Below are positions 34,013-47,197 of a stretch of 64,000 nucleotides of DNA, piece after piece (the stretch's first letter is position 1; each line of letters opens with the position of its first letter). The notes beneath the pieces were generated by a model. It was not told the DNA's origin. It made no database searches and worked only from the letters and a program-made list of their open reading frames with translations. This DNA is from Vitellaria paradoxa (Eukaryota > Streptophyta > Magnoliopsida > Ericales > Sapotaceae): the NCBI GenBank assembly GCA_019916065.1, contig CM034243.1, positions 32,621,453 through 32,685,452 of the forward strand, given 5' to 3'. The position numbers and the translations under genes were made by a program.

Positions 34013-34250
34013 GCCCAGCGGGTTGGCGCAAATGGTAAGCATTGGGGCATCTAATTAAGTGGAATTAAGGTTCAATTCTCATTAGAAGTCACTTTGGAGA
34101 GCACACTTCAGGATACTCATTGGTAGAGTGAGATATTTGTTGATTTTTGTAGAGTTTGTAATATAAGATTTGAGTCAATAGACTCTCCCGTCTATAATTT
34201 TTTCATATCATTACAAAATAAAAAAATTAAAAAAAAAAGATAAAGATAGA
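34013..34250 (+). mobile_element. tRNA-derived SINE, second family
   Basis: A perfect A box TGGCGCAAATG (34024-34034) and a perfect B box core GTTCAATTC (34070-34078) occur at correct spacing. About 150 bp of body and an A-rich tail follow. Flanks (AAGATGGAAAG before, AAGATAGAGAG after) may be a decayed target duplication. The sequence differs from the SINE at 2892. Confidence 0.65.
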
Positions 34251-37200
34251 GAGAGTTAGTGTTACAATATTAAATATTCATAAAATTTGACTTTATTAGA
34301 TAACATTCATTAATAATTGATTTTTTGCATACTGATCAGATTAACGATATTTAATATCGCTATTAGGCGATCAATTTCTTCAGTCAAATGTAAATTTTAT
34401 TGTTAAAATATTATTTTTCCTAATAAATTAATATTCGTCGCTAATAGAAAAATTGTTTTGATCAAATCAGCATCAGTAGCCAAATGGTGACATTTAGCTA
34501 CTAAAAATGAGATCCCCCGTCTCCTTTTTCTTTGAAGAAAGTTGGTAGTCTAGCTAGCTCTCACAAATCAAGAAACCCACCCAAGAATCTTCAATGAGGT
34601 AGTACTTACCAAAAAAAAAAAAAAAATGAGGTAGCGGTATTTTTGAAATTAACATCGCTTGACGGGGTAGATTACGACTCTCACCCGAGAAAAACTAACA
34701 CTAGTGTTTATTTGTATCTCTTGCGATCTTGAAGGTTTGGTAGTTTTAGAAACTATATTTCACCCAAAATAATTCTTTCATCAACCACGCCAGTAGGGGC
34801 ATGTAAGCAATTGCGTAAGCCAATAAAATAATAATATTAATAATAAATTAGTAAGCACAGGAAATAAAACAACGTATAGAAGCCAGTGTGTACTACTCTC
34901 TTTATCGTTATTATTCCTTGGTTGAAGTCTTTAGAGTTTGCTCCTCCAATTCATTATGACCCCTCTCATTGTTTTTTCAACATCCCTACTATGCTAACAA
35001 ATTACAAGTCGATTGGTTTGCTATGAAGAAACCAGAAATATACATTGAAAATCTATGCGCATCAGCTAAATTTTTTTAATTAATTAGTGCGGAAGAATTG
35101 GTTTTGTTAATTTTTTGTTTCTTTTATGATAATCCTTGTATAATAGCTTGGTGATGCTCCATGCTGAAACAGTAAACTCCCAATGGCAATGCTCTTTTCT
35201 AGTGATTTTACCAACTAGCAGTTGCATATTCTAATTTTGTTTTTCTACCAATACATACATATATATATATATATATATGGATTATCAAAGTATACGTACC
35301 TATTTCAATTCGGATTTTGAGGGCTCATATCAGATTTAATGTTAAATCCATGATATCAAATTTCTCAACCATTAAATTAAAATTTAATGGTTTAAGCACA
35401 TTGAAATATTTTTATATATTTTTTAATTAAAAAATATTTAAATACATTCAAACCGTTAAATTTCAATCTAACAACATCATACTTGTGTCAGTCTCCTTTC
35501 CTTTCAATTCATGTGATCAAAATACAGTTAATTAATGGCATTATGAACAGTCCCCTGGAAGCCAGAAACTCCTCTTCTCATAATTATTATTATTATTTTT
35601 TGTGGAAAAAAACAGAAAAGATTAAAGGCAGCCTAGCAATTATAGCCAGGGCATGTAGAATAATGCATGCCTATACATCCTATTGATTGATCATGATGCT
35701 GATATATATATATATATATATATACATGTATATATATTTCTTGAGTGTAACATGGAAAAACGCAAGGTGGGGACTCTTCTAGATGAAAAGGCAGGCAAGC
35801 AATTGCCGGTAAAGCTCATGAAAATGGCTTGAGAACCCATGTTCACTGTTGGACTTGTTGTTTGTCAAATGGGGTCCAATACAAACAGTCCCTCCACTAG
35901 AATGAGTGATCATGTGGGTTACTTTGCTATCAACTTCTTCAGCTGTAGATGTGAAAGTGCCAATTCAGCTTAAACAATAAAAAATAGAAAAACATGAATT
36001 GGTGTCCTAGTTCCTACAAATGGTAAAAGCATTCCATACTTCAAATGGGCTGATATTCCCCTTTGTTTTGATGAGTCAATAAGGAGGGTTAATTTGCCCG
36101 ATTGTTGTGATAGTGGTGCGGACAAACTTTCCCCTGTGAAGTCAATGCCAAACGGCCCTTTCGGTTTGAAAAGTAAGGAGGGAGACGATTTTTCTGATCT
36201 TATGTATTTCTTTTTCCATTCAATATTCTTGAAATTAAATGTCAAGGCTTTCGAAGTGCTATAGTACTGTTGCTTACACGGTGGGTGCTTGAGATGATAA
36301 GGCAACATGATTTATTAACTGTAACATTCAGTCGTAACTGAAATCATCACTAAAATTTTTTTGTGACAAAAATCATACTTTTGGTGGCGACTTTTTTCGT
36401 TATTAAAAGCATATTTTCTTATAGTGTCTATTCTAGCCTTTTCTTGAAAATTTTCTGAGTAGGAATCTAACTTAGAAAGATATGTTTTTGGGGGGGGGGG
36501 GGGTTGCAATGGTGAGTCTTTTGTTTTATGCAATTGTGTGTACTGCTGGTAAGGATATCGTTGCTTGCACTTTATGATTGAAACCTTTAAAGTGATCATA
36601 GTGTGGGAGGGGCCAAACCCATAGCCAAACTGCTAGATTGATTTCTACCTCAATGCTGCATTGCCACTGGTCAATCCACCCCACCACTTCTATCACAGGT
36701 TTCTTGAAACAAACTTTGGATTTTGACTTTTCTCTCTCTCTCTCTCTCTCTCTCACAACCACACACCCACACTTGCTTGAATTTTGCTTGTTTTAACACA
36801 AGCCTCTTCCAACTTAAAAATATTATTAGAAAAAAATAGCTTTGGTTTTGCAGTAACCGTTGAATTCTGAGTTGCTTTTTTTTGTAAATTATGTGAGTCA
36901 AAACTGTTATATTTTCCTATTTCCAATTTTTTTTTCTTCAATGTTAAAGCAAAAAATAGTTATAATTTGCTTGTCAGTCAATCCTAAACAGAGTGAGTGC
37001 GTGTGAGGGAGGTGAGATCTCCCAAACAGTGCACATAGAGACGTTGTTGTGACCCCAACTTCAACAGGCCAGTCTCCATGAATAATCTGAGCCACAAGAG
37101 ATGTGGAGAGAGATCTAAGTGGCTCAAATTAAGTCTAGGGGATGACCAGACCTCTAATGGGGCCCAAAGGAATAATTTTAGCCGTTACTCTTTATCAATT

Positions 37201-38120
37201 TGGCGGTGCTGATAAATTAAATCTATCAACTTGTTCAAATTGTACGTAAAGTGGATTGATGAGATGTTTGTTTCATGAGATATGACCTTAAATATTGGGA
37301 GATAATATTATATTTATTCATAGTTTTTTTATTATATCTAGTAATTTTAAAAAAAAAATATTATTTTTTGTTATGGTATTTTTTTAAAAAAATAAATATT
37401 ATTCCAAGAAAAAATATATAATTAAATGTAAAATAAATATTAAGAATAAGAGTTGATGGTAATCCATCAGACTTAATTTGGACATTTCCGATTGGAATAA
37501 GAATTTGCATGGAATTTAGCATTGGGTGGCGAGTTGAAATATAATGACAGAGAAATTAGATGTAGGAAAAAGCCCTTGCCGAAAGACAAGGCACATGAAG
37601 CTTTATGGTCGTTTTCACGGGTAGTTTATTTATCCGATAAGGGTGAAAGAACCAACTCAGTTTCTGCTAAAAATTCGGCTTTTTGGCTTTCAAGAAAGTG
37701 CAGCGAGCTAGGGTCGACTCCATCTTATCATCATATTTATAGTTGGTTAGGTTTATAATCATGCATGGGACTTCCATTTTCATAGAGAATAAACAAAATA
37801 TGTTCCGGCACATTAATTTAAAAAAACAGTAACGATGAGTATAACAGTAACAAATAATGTAATAGAACATAACAAAAGTGTCACATGACAACAAAAATAT
37901 AGCGGAAACGAAATAGTTCAGAAATGTTACTTAACATTGTTACATAACAATAACAACTAATTTTTAAAATTATAACCAAAACACCTTTTACATTTTTACT
38001 TCTTTTGAGTTCTTTCTTCTGCTTAACAAACTATCTATATATTAGTTTTTTTTTAAATTAAAATATTATTCATTAGGAGAAAAGTTAAAATAACTCCAAT
38101 TCATAACTTTTAATTGTAGT
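34251..38120. other. Gene-poor intergenic region
   Basis: Holds (AT)n tracts (about 35260-35277 and 35700-35724), a G14 run (36490-36503) and a (CT)n tract (36731-36755). Several open frames occur, notably 112 codons minus (35970-36308) and 78 codons plus (37522-37758). None carries a recognisable domain. The TC-rich tract with GC-richer flanks near 36600-37150 could be an undetected gene start, but no exon could be supported. Confidence 0.45.
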
Positions 38121-39346
38121 TGTTAAAATAAAAAAATAAAAGACAGAGAAATAAAGTTGAAGAGAGAAAATAAAATGTCTATATCTTGTCATATCTATCG
38201 TAAAAATAAAGAGAGACTTTTAAATAAGTTTACAATGAGTGATATGTATAATAATAACCTACATATCGAAACAAACCTATCTACTTACTAAAAAGTAAAA
38301 TATATAATATTCTAATATAGGTAATATATATAAATAATATATCATAACATGATATACAATATTCTAACACATTCTCTCAAACTCAAGTTGGTAAAAGAAA
38401 TATAAGAATGCTAAAAATAGCTTAACCGGATAGTAGAAAAATCAAGAGTATAAAATCTAAAGCTGTGTGATTGCTGGGGGCGATGAAGTTTTGACAGTGA
38501 GTCTTGAAAAAATTTCGCCACCACTTTATGATTATTTTCTGGATTGGAGATCAAAAAATAACCAAATAGAATATACGGTATGCAAAAACAAAATGAGAAA
38601 GACCAAGTTTAAAAAACGTTAGACGAAAAATAACAGTACATTGCTTTCCAAAGTTTACGACTAATAAAAAAGACTGACATCTGTTGGTGTATTACAGTTG
38701 ATTCCGTCAAGAGCAGTACTGTGAATAGAATGAATAATATAATACTGAAATGTCATTCTAAATAAAAAGTATATTGAAACGATGAAATACGAAAAAATAT
38801 AGGTCAATATCAAAATAAAAAGGGTCAAAAAAACCCTAAAAATCGATTCAAACTATGGAAAAAATAAAATTCTGCTGTGGTTGTGATGGTATTATAGCAG
38901 AGCAAGGTTCTGAAAAGAAAAAAAAAAACACTAGAAAAGAAAAAAAAACACAGAAATTTCTAATACTATATTGAAATAGTGAATGAAAGAATTCTTTGAA
39001 TGGTAGTAAAAAAATAATGTAGTAGAATGATGCTACACCAGAGAAATTAAAAAAAATAGAATTTAACTCTGATATCATGTTAAAATAAAAAAAATAAAAG
39101 ACAAAAAAATAAAATTGGGAAGAAAATATGTAAGGTTTACATTTTGGCATATGTATCATAAAAGTAAAGAAGAGACTTTTAAATAAGATTACAATGAGTA
39201 GTATGTATAGTGATGATATATATACCAAAATAAATCTAACTACTTACTAAAAAGTAAAATATAAAATATTTTAATATCGGTAATACAAATAAATAATATA
39301 TCATAACAAAATATAAAATATTCTAGTAATATAAAATATTCTACCA
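38121..39346 (-). mobile_element. TRIM-like LTR element 2, minus orientation
   Basis: Direct repeats beginning TGTTAAAATAAAAA at 38121 and 39078 correspond over about 250-270 bp (38121-38369 ending ATTCTAACA; 39078 to about 39346). They share AAAAGTAAAATAT and AATAATATATCATAACA. On the minus strand the 5' LTR is followed by TGATATCAGAG (39077-39067), a methionine-tRNA-type primer-binding site. The 3' LTR is preceded by purine-rich AACTTGAGTTTGAGAGAATG. The internal 708 bp contains no gag or pol motif. Size and layout parallel the element at 29601, but the sequences are different. Confidence 0.7.
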
Positions 39347-40882
39347 CTGGTGTGCTTTATTCACTTTAACTAGATTCTATTGTCTCGTGTATTATTTCTT
39401 AATTAATGTGTACGAAATAATACATTTAAATATATGATATATGAGGAAGAATATCAAAAGGAGGACAACCCAGCATATGAGAAAATATTTAATAATATAG
39501 TAATATATTTTTATCCATTATTTGTCCATTAGTTAGTCGGACTGAAGTTCAGAGATAGATCCAACGTAGAAATGGCTGACAAGTGACATTGGTGCATTTG
39601 GTACGATTCTCCTGTGATTGGATAGGGGCACTTCTGCAACGACAGGTACCAATTATTCAAGACTTTCAAGTCACTGCTACTTATTATAAATAAATTTTTT
39701 TATTATGTGTGATAAAGGAAAAAAAAAACCTAAAAAAAAGTTAAATTTTTAATAACTTAATTTTTTATTTTTTTATTAACTTTTTATCTTTTATGATTTA
39801 AAATGAGTTTAAAATATAAGGAAATAAATTTAATAATTTTAAAAAATACCAAAAAATTGAGTAGTTAATAATCCTATTCTTCCTAAACACAGCTTTAGAA
39901 CCATTATTTTAAATTTGATTATTAATTATTATTATTTTAGAATCAAAATTGATCCAAACTTCAATCGAGATAAAATCAAACTAGAACAAATATTTATAAT
40001 TTTTTCTTTTAATAACATACTCTACTCTCTAATTTTGCTATTTTTTAATTTTTAAAATTTTTACAGAAAAAATATAAATATATTATAATTCCTAGAAGAA
40101 TATTGGAGTTTATTAACACGATTATTTATTTTTTTATTAATTAAAATTAGAAATAATTATCTTTTTACGCCTGTACTTAACGTAAAAATTACTTACACTC
40201 TCTAAATTTTAAAAATCTATATTTACTTTCTTAGATTTTGAACCAAAGTAAAGTTGATAAACAGTATTAAATTTTCAAGTAAAAAGATAAAAATATTGAT
40301 TCAAAACCAAGTATAATTAGAAAGCATCAGCATAGGTAATATGAACTCTACCAAGTATAAATGTAATTTTTAAATTTAATTAGATTTAAATTTAATTAGA
40401 ATTAAAATCATTTTATTTAATGAATTTTTTTAATATTTTTACTTTAACTCAAAGTAGAACAGATGCAACAATAGGTTTTTAAAATTAGGAGTATAAGTAA
40501 TTATCAGCACATGTGCAGTAGGGGAAAAAGCAATCACCCCTTTAAAAAACGTGCAGGTAAATGTTACTTAACTACTAATCTTTTTTTACGACAATCGCCG
40601 TCTATGATCGGTATCGTCATAATGTATTGGGTTTGAACCTGTCCTGACATTGGGCCTAGTAAAAAATTTCACATTACCCAAACCCAACCAGCAACTAATG
40701 TAATGTACACGTTTGTATATGCAGATACAAATGGGCTGCGTTCAGTGACATATAGCGCACGCTTCTGCCATGGACGTTTATGCCCACTTCAACTCTTATT
40801 TTGGGAGGTTTCATAAAGTCTGCAGTGTCATTATAATATTATGGAGAAAGCTGACATCAACTTTGACATGAATCATTAAGTT
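39347..40882. other. Intergenic, nothing recognised
   Basis: AT-rich DNA without supported genes. About 40720-40860 is a little less AT-rich. Confidence 0.55.
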
Positions 40883-41314
40883 AAGGGATTATTTGAGATA
40901 ATAAAAAAATTTTGAAAAATACTAAAAAATTTCTAAAATTCTCTAACATCACTTCTAGTACTTCATAAAATTTCTATAAATTTATATATATCTATATATC
41001 CTGACAAATTTTGATAAACCCCAATAAATTTTTTTACAAATTTCAATAATATTTTACAAACCCCAATGACTTTTCTATAAATTTCAAAAAACTTTTTAAT
41101 CACTTTCAATAAATTTTGATATGACACCGTTATAAGGAAACCAAAAAAATAGTTCGGATAGTTTCTCTATCCAAAAAACTAACATAAAAATAAAAAAGTC
41201 TCACTATTCATTTCTAAAAAACAAGGTTTGGTGGATGTGCGCCAAACGCTAAAAAATTTCTCAAATCGCATTTTTTCCTATTTTTTATTATTTTTTATTA
41301 CGCCAAATAAATCC
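40883..41314 (+). mobile_element. MITE-like element, family C
   Basis: Inverted termini AGGGATTATTTGAGATAAT and the complement of AGGATTTATTTGGCGTAAT bound about 432 bp. The interior holds repeated CCCAATAA/CCCAATGA blocks and a GCGCCAAACGCTAAAAAATT string that recurs in related form near 8290. It is non-coding. Confidence 0.6.
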
Positions 41315-41433
41315 TAATATACAACAATTTAAGCATATTTATAAAATTTTAATTTAAAAAATAAGCAAATGTGTTTCGACCATTGAATTATAAACCAAGA
41401 CCAATTTGATAGTAGTATTACTAAACATATAAT

Positions 41434-41790
41434 GGCCCCGTTTGGTGTAAGAAAAAATAAGATAAATTGAGATAAAATGTGATTTTTGATTAATTTTGGC
41501 GCCATTTTTTCTGAAAAGTCACAAACCGTGAGCATGGTTTTTCAAATCCATTCCCACGAATTCAAAAAAATTTACAAAACATTAGCGATAATGGTCTTCG
41601 TTTGAAAGTTTTCGACACGTATGATTGTATAAAAAATTTACACATTCGATTAACCTACTTTCAGATTTTTTTATCTTTTAGTGAAATATTGAAATTTTTT
41701 GAAATTAGTGATGACGGGAAAATTAGAGGTAGATGAGTTGTTAGAGATTTATAGAGTTTTTTGGAGTTTTATCTTCTTCCAAACGGGGCC
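41434..41790 (+). mobile_element. MITE family A, best-preserved copy
   Basis: A 357-bp element with a perfect 12-bp terminal inverted repeat (GGCCCCGTTTGG ... CCAAACGGGGCC). The signature core contains AAACCGTGAGCATGGTTT, CATTCGATTAACCTACTTTC and GAAATTAGTGATGACGGG. It serves as the reference for the copies at 12618, 14514, 16676 and 51252. No target duplication is obvious. Confidence 0.8.
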
Positions 41791-42653
41791 AAATAAGTGA
41801 ATGTTACACGGTAAAAAAAATTATAACAAAAAATAAATAAAATGCATTGGAATAGCGTATTTGTCATTTAAAATAATAAATTAATTAAATTCTATTTTAA
41901 TTAGAACCATAATACCGACTGCATTATTTAGTTGTAATCTAACCTGTCCTTCAATGCGGAACGAACAGAGGTTCAATGGAGTGATTGCTCCACTAATTTA
42001 GAAATAATACAGAAGAGTTGTTTGAGTCAATATAAAATAATTTTTACAAAACACATTTATTTATATTTTTAAAAAATATTTTCTTAGAAACACGAGTAAA
42101 AGAATTTTTTTAAAAATATTTACATTGAAATGAATGAAACCTAAGATAACATTATCTTTGTTCTCGTTTACTTAAAAATTTCACTTTTGTCTTATTATTT
42201 CTATAAGAATTTATAGTCCGGAGAGTCAAAAAAATTTTTTTTGAATTGAATTTAGACTTAAAAAAATTATAATTAATTTATAAACTATATTTAATAAATA
42301 AAAATAAATTAATATACATATATATATAAATCGTATAATCAGTTAACCTTTCAAATTTTAAATTATATATAACAATTAAGAAAAAATAATATTTTAACGA
42401 GATTGATCTATAATCTAATTTTTTAACTCAAAATTTATTTGTAATAACAATGATTTTTTTTTAATCTAAACTAATTATTTTTTAAAATTTTAGAACCGAA
42501 GTTTGAATTATGGTATAAATTTTTTATTTAAAAATTTATAGATACAAATAGTATCTTTCAAGACTGAGGCACGAGTCGCACGGCCCCAAAACTATCATGG
42601 CACCGTCCATGGTGACCTGCAATACCTCTTATTTAGTATTTTTGGGCCGTTTG
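41791..42653. other. AT-rich intergenic, nothing recognised
   Basis: No gene. A short GC-richer stretch at 42565-42625 was not identified. Confidence 0.55.
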
Positions 42654-43046
42654 GAGATCAAATTAAGTTTAGAAAATTTTTAAAAATTTTAAAAGTTGTT
42701 ACTTTTTCCAATTTTAAAAAAATCTTACTTTTTCAAAAAAAAATTATTAAAAATCCGCTGGAACAAACCATTATAATGCATTCTAATAAATTCTGATAGA
42801 TTTTTTAAAAAGTTAGACTAAAATTTATGTCAAAAAGTTTCACAAAACTTCAAAAGTTTCGAAAATTCTCCACTAAAATTTTGTTGCGTGTCACTTTACA
42901 TAATTTTTAACAATTTTATATCAAATTAAATATAAATATTCAATCATCGTTTCAAAACGACTTTTTACACTTTAAACTTCAAAAAATTTCACTGTTGTCA
43001 ACTTGTGTTGTGTGTGTGTGTGTGTGTGTAACACTTTCAAACAGCC
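42654..43046 (+). mobile_element. MITE family D copy
   Basis: Starts GGGCCGTTTGGAGATC and ends TTTCAAACAGCC. The interior matches 7427-7765. A (GT)n run (about 43004-43029) lies just inside the right end. Confidence 0.6.
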
Positions 43047-43126
43047 TCTTGCACAGAGGGGATTGCACTAGTTGACAAGTGGTACCCCCTCTCATTTAAC
43101 ATTTGCTTGCGCTAAAAAAAAAAAAG

Positions 43127-43392
43127 GGGGGGGGGGGGACTACACTAATTGACAAGTGGTACCCCCACCTTTGCACAGGGCGGAGTTCGAGTCACGTCCT
43201 CACTCATTCTCCTAATGAAATGATCATATACTTCAAATTTTCTGTCATTATTAATTTTATGAACGACATGGTTCATACAATGTTGCGGTCCCTGAAGCGA
43301 ACACTCGACCTTCGGATCTTTGTAATGAGGTTTGCGTCATTGTGTTTGTTTGTCCTGTGCAAATAATGGTAATCACAGTTTTTTTTTTTTTT
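43127..43392 (+). mobile_element. tRNA-derived SINE, third family
   Basis: An A-box-like TTGACAAGTGG (43150-43160) and a perfect B box core GTTCGAGTC (43185-43193) are followed by a body ending in a T-rich tail. A truncated first copy of its 5' part (ACTAGTTGACAAGTGGTACC) sits at about 43068-43087, separated by A and G runs. A duplicated or tandem insertion is likely. Confidence 0.6.
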
Positions 43393-44047
43393 CCTCCACA
43401 AATAAAAAGTACTACAATTCGTTTAGATAGAATGGAATAAAAAGAAAATAAGAGAAAGAAAAAAGAAAAGATTGTAAAATTTGTCATTTATTTGTGAGTT
43501 TTTTAAAAGAAAAAAATAAAAAAATTTTGAAGAAAATTGAGTATTAAAATTTAAAAAATTTCATCTTCTTAAAAGTAGATGAAAACGGAGAGAGAGAAAA
43601 AAAGTAAAATAATAAAACTTTCAAAATGATATATTTCTCATAAAGTAATTAATGTTCTAACAATTTTAACACTGTTCATTTTTAAAACCGCAGTTTAGAA
43701 GAAAAAATATCAATTATCATTCTTTACCCAAAATCACATTTTATCTTTTTTTTTTTTTTTTTTTTTATTACTCCAACCACACACAGGAAATTTGCAAAAT
43801 TAATATATATATTTACTGTATCTTAAACAATCTGTTAACGCGAATGGAAGCAGGTAATTCAGATGAATGGAAGCAGGGTAATTCAGAATTTCAGATTGTT
43901 GATTTCTGATTCATTTTTTTTGGCATATATTGCCATAATAACAAGGCAAATTAGCCAACGCTGCAGCAACAATTTCCAAATTCCACGGACCATGGGCAGA
44001 GATATTACAACAACAGAGAGAAGAGCAATACAAACGAAGCTAAGATT
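43393..44047. other. Region downstream of the GH18 gene
   Basis: AT-rich with a T20 run (about 43747-43766). A small direct duplication, GAATGGAAGCAGG-TAATTCAG, is present at 43843-43862 and again at 43865-43886. No gene was found; the part nearest 44047 should be the 3' untranslated region of the GH18 gene. Confidence 0.5.
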
Positions 44048-44989
44048 TTAATCTAGTGCGGAATTGCTAGCCAGCAGTGCCTGTGATTGCTTCTCATAGC
44101 GAAACCCCCTGGCTTTAGACTCATCAGCACACCAAACAAAAATGCCCTGAAGCTCTCCCCGGCGCTTGAGCTCTTCGCAAGCCACGAAGAAGTCCTTCTC
44201 CGGAGACAACCCACCGCTTCCATCGCTAATGTAGCTGACCAAGACTCTCCCACCTCTGTAATTGGACCTCTGGGTTCTCAAGTACTTCACGAACTGAGTC
44301 ACGGTGGTCCCCTTCGCATACGCATAGAATTGGAAGTTGACGTAGTCGATGGCGTGCCCATATCTCCTCCACAGAGCCAAGTAATGGGCTTGAACTTCTG
44401 GGCTATCGAATGGAGCTATGGAAGCGAACGAGATAACTCTGTTCTTCTTCAAGGTTGTTATGAGCTGCCCAATGCACTCCGCGAATGTGTTGGCGTCGGC
44501 TTGAAAGTGCTCGTAATCGATGTCGATTCCGTCCAAGTGGTACTCTTTGATGAGGCTCGTGAGGGAAGAAACGGCGTTGGAAACCCAGGAGGGGATCGAG
44601 GTGGGTTTGAAGTAGGCGCTTTGATTTCCCACGCTGTCCCCTCCTAAGCTGAGAGCTAGTTTGACGTTTGAATGCTGGGTCTTGATGGATGCAGCCAGGG
44701 AAGGGCTGAGATTTTTGGAGTCCCAGAAGACGTTGAATTTTCCGTTGGTGGGAGAGGGCGAAGAAGAGGAGGTGGCGGTGTAATCAATGGCGAATGCGAG
44801 GATGAAGTGGAATTTGACGTTGGGGTTTATGGGAACATCTGAGAATGTTACGTTCATAAATTCAGCCCCGATGTAGATGCTGAAGAGGTTTGAGTTTGTT
44901 GGGGCTAGGGCTGATTCGGTTGAGTGAAGAAGAAAGAAGAGAGCTTGAAGAATGAAAAGGGTGTTCATCAAAACCTTGGGGAATTCCAT
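44048..44989 (-). CDS. GH18 chitinase-like protein (plant chitinase 2-like), intronless
   Basis: Secreted glycoside hydrolase family 18 protein, 313 residues in one exon, complete from ATG (44989) to stop (44050-44048). A hydrophobic signal peptide covers about residues 8-27 ([16 protein letters not shown]); Met8 is a possible alternative start. Core motifs: KLALSLGG (110-117), the second conserved GH18 strand; DGIDIDYE (153-160), an intact DxxDxDxE catalytic signature with Glu160 as proton donor; QFYAY (220-224); and a late Trp (286) in [10 protein letters not shown]. It resembles the chitinase 2-like and RuBisCO-associated-protein group of plants. With all catalytic residues present it may hydrolyse beta-1,4-GlcNAc polymers such as chitin, although some members of this group are lectins or storage proteins. 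There is no chitin-binding domain. Codon use is clearly GC-richer than the flanks, as expected of a live gene. Confidence 0.92.
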   Translation of the reverse strand: MEFPKVLMNTLFILQALFFLLHSTESALAPTNSNLFSIYIGAEFMNVTFSDVPINPNVKFHFILAFAIDYTATSSSSPSPTNGKFNVFWDSKNLSPSLAASIKTQHSNVKLALSLGGDSVGNQSAYFKPTSIPSWVSNAVSSLTSLIKEYHLDGIDIDYEHFQADANTFAECIGQLITTLKKNRVISFASIAPFDSPEVQAHYLALWRRYGHAIDYVNFQFYAYAKGTTVTQFVKYLRTQRSNYRGGRVLVSYISDGSGGLSPEKDFFVACEELKRRGELQGIFVWCADESKARGFRYEKQSQALLASNSALD

Positions 44990-45527
44990 CGGACTTTACC
45001 GCCTATGCTCTGGAAGGATTTGCAAGGAGTAACTGTAAGGATAGGTGAGTGTTTGGAAACAATTATAAACACCCACAAAAAAAAAAAAAAAAAAAAAAAA
45101 ATCCACAAAAAATTTAGATGAAAAATGGGATTTGCAGAATCTGGGGACCAGGAAAAAGGACATGTGGGAAGTGGGGTTTGAATAGTCTTCTTTGACTGCT
45201 TGGTTGGGCAGGCCAATAATTGATGCTTTACCTATATATATATTACGAGTGTGTTTGGGGTTGGATAAAAGTGTATAAAATAAAATAAAATTATAAAAGT
45301 AAATATTTTGTAATTTATGTAGTAAGTGAAGAATTTAAATTTTACTATCTCGTAATTTATGTTTATAGAAATTTGTAAAATTTTATTTTATTTTGATTGT
45401 CACCAAACGAAGCCTATATATATATCCTGATCAATCTACCCTCCAATCCCTCTTTCTGGGGCCGATGATAAGTTAATCCTAACCAAACTCCCCGTTTAAT
45501 GGTCCCCTTGTAGGGCCTTTCTATTAC

Positions 45528-45558
<31 letters not shown>

Positions 45559-47050
45559 ACACCTCATCAGAGGATAATCCGGCAAGTTGGAACTCACATT
45601 TTTCTAAAGAAATCTTTGAATTCTAGAAATTTTTAAAATGTCAATTGGCAGTATGTTCGATAATCAGCACAAATGAATCACGCAAATAATTGTAAATAAT
45701 AATGGGAAGACAAAAAATAAAGAGACCTCAAATTGAACAACAAAAAATATTCAAATTAAAAAAAATTAAATCCTTTACTGGATTGCAAATAAGTTACAAA
45801 GTGTCACCTCTCAATAATCTCAAATTCACGATATTATATTATTAGTGTACTTTACGCGAATTCACAGTGCACCAAAACCCTAATTACCAAACTAATTTTT
45901 AAATTCTTGAGAAATTTTTCAAACTCATGATTAATACTAAATCCACAGTGAACCAAATTCATGGTACGTAAGCTTAAGTTCTTTCAATCACCCATGCATA
46001 AAGAACATGAAGTCTTGTTGGTTAAAAACGAGAAAAAATAAAATCTTTTGAATATCTTACTCTCCAAATATATTTCTCTCTTCTTAAACTATAAGATCTT
46101 TTAAAATATATAGAGTACGAATTCCCAGATGAATCGGGCATTTAAAATATAGTTCAAAAATTTGTCAGGTCTACGCTAGCAGAAGCGATCTTTCTGCTAT
46201 CTCCAGCTAGTATCCACGAGTCTTCTCACATGACTAAAACTGAAACATATAATTCTATATTTTTTCTCAAATCAGACAAAGTTCAATCTCTCTTCCTACG
46301 TGCTTCCATCCCCTTTTTCCACAAATTAACGAAATTCTAATTTTTATGAAGGCTGAAAATAGTCCATACTAAAACTAAATTCTAACGCCTTAGCATACAT
46401 TTAAGTTTAGAATTCTATTTTGATTATAGATTATCAATCTATAAAATTATACCTAACATAAATGAAAAATTATCATAATTCTTGCAGTCAAATTTCTTGC
46501 TGTAGCAAAAATGAATACTTGTAAAATTATATTGGGCATTTGGAATAACAAAAATGATAAAATTTGATAAAAGTTGTATGTTCTTAATTTGTGTAGTGAA
46601 ATAAAAAGTAAATAATTTTTAAAAATTTTTAATATTTTTTAGTGATATTTAAAGTTTCAAACGGTACTATATATGTAAGGGAAACACAAACAACCATGGT
46701 TTTAGCGCTAAGAGATAATAAATAAATAAATAAGAGAAATAAATAGAGATTCAGTGCATAACTCGTCTATATGAGTTTTAGAAAAGATAATGTGCAGTCT
46801 CACCTCCAAATAAAAGGAGTGAATATGTTTTATTCAATCTTACCTTCAAGTAATTGGAAATTTTATTTTTTAAATATTCAGCTCATAATTTTTAAATTAT
46901 AAAATAACAATTTTACTATTTTATCGAGACTTTTTTTCAAAAGAAATAATATGTTAAGAAGGCTCTTAAGAGACTTGGCGTTATACTTTGCTCCGCGTGG
47001 GAAAACCATAGTTGTCCACAGGATCGTACTCATTTTAGCGCGTTCTCTTA
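44990..47050. other. Upstream region of the GH18 gene and intergenic
   Basis: A minus-strand TATA-like TTTATAATTG lies about 75 bp before the start codon (45060-45069), followed upstream by a run of about 24 A on the plus strand (45077-45100) and a second TATATATATA near 45233-45242. Beyond are AT-rich sequences, an (AT)n tract (about 45534-45555) and nothing gene-like. Confidence 0.45.
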
Positions 47051-47197
47051 GGGGGCGTTTGATTGATAAAAAATTAATAAAAAAATACAATAAAAATAAA
47101 AAGATATGATATAAAGGTGATATATATAGAAATTTAATTGGAAGAAAATACAAAAATTAGTTAAAGTTGGTAAATTTTGATGCCACCAAACAGGACC
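47051..47197 (+). mobile_element. MITE family F copy
   Basis: Starts GGGGGCGTTTGATTGAT and ends CCACCAAACAGGACC, with the family core AAAGGTGATATATA. About 147 bp, non-coding. Confidence 0.6.

Noticed and set aside
38848..39228. 126-codon minus-strand frame rich in Phe and Ile
   Set aside because: It crosses from the LTR into the internal region of TRIM-like element 2; composition simply follows A/T richness.
44087..44647. 186-codon plus-strand frame opposite the GH18 gene
   Set aside because: Antisense of a complete enzyme gene with intact motifs; no independent homology.
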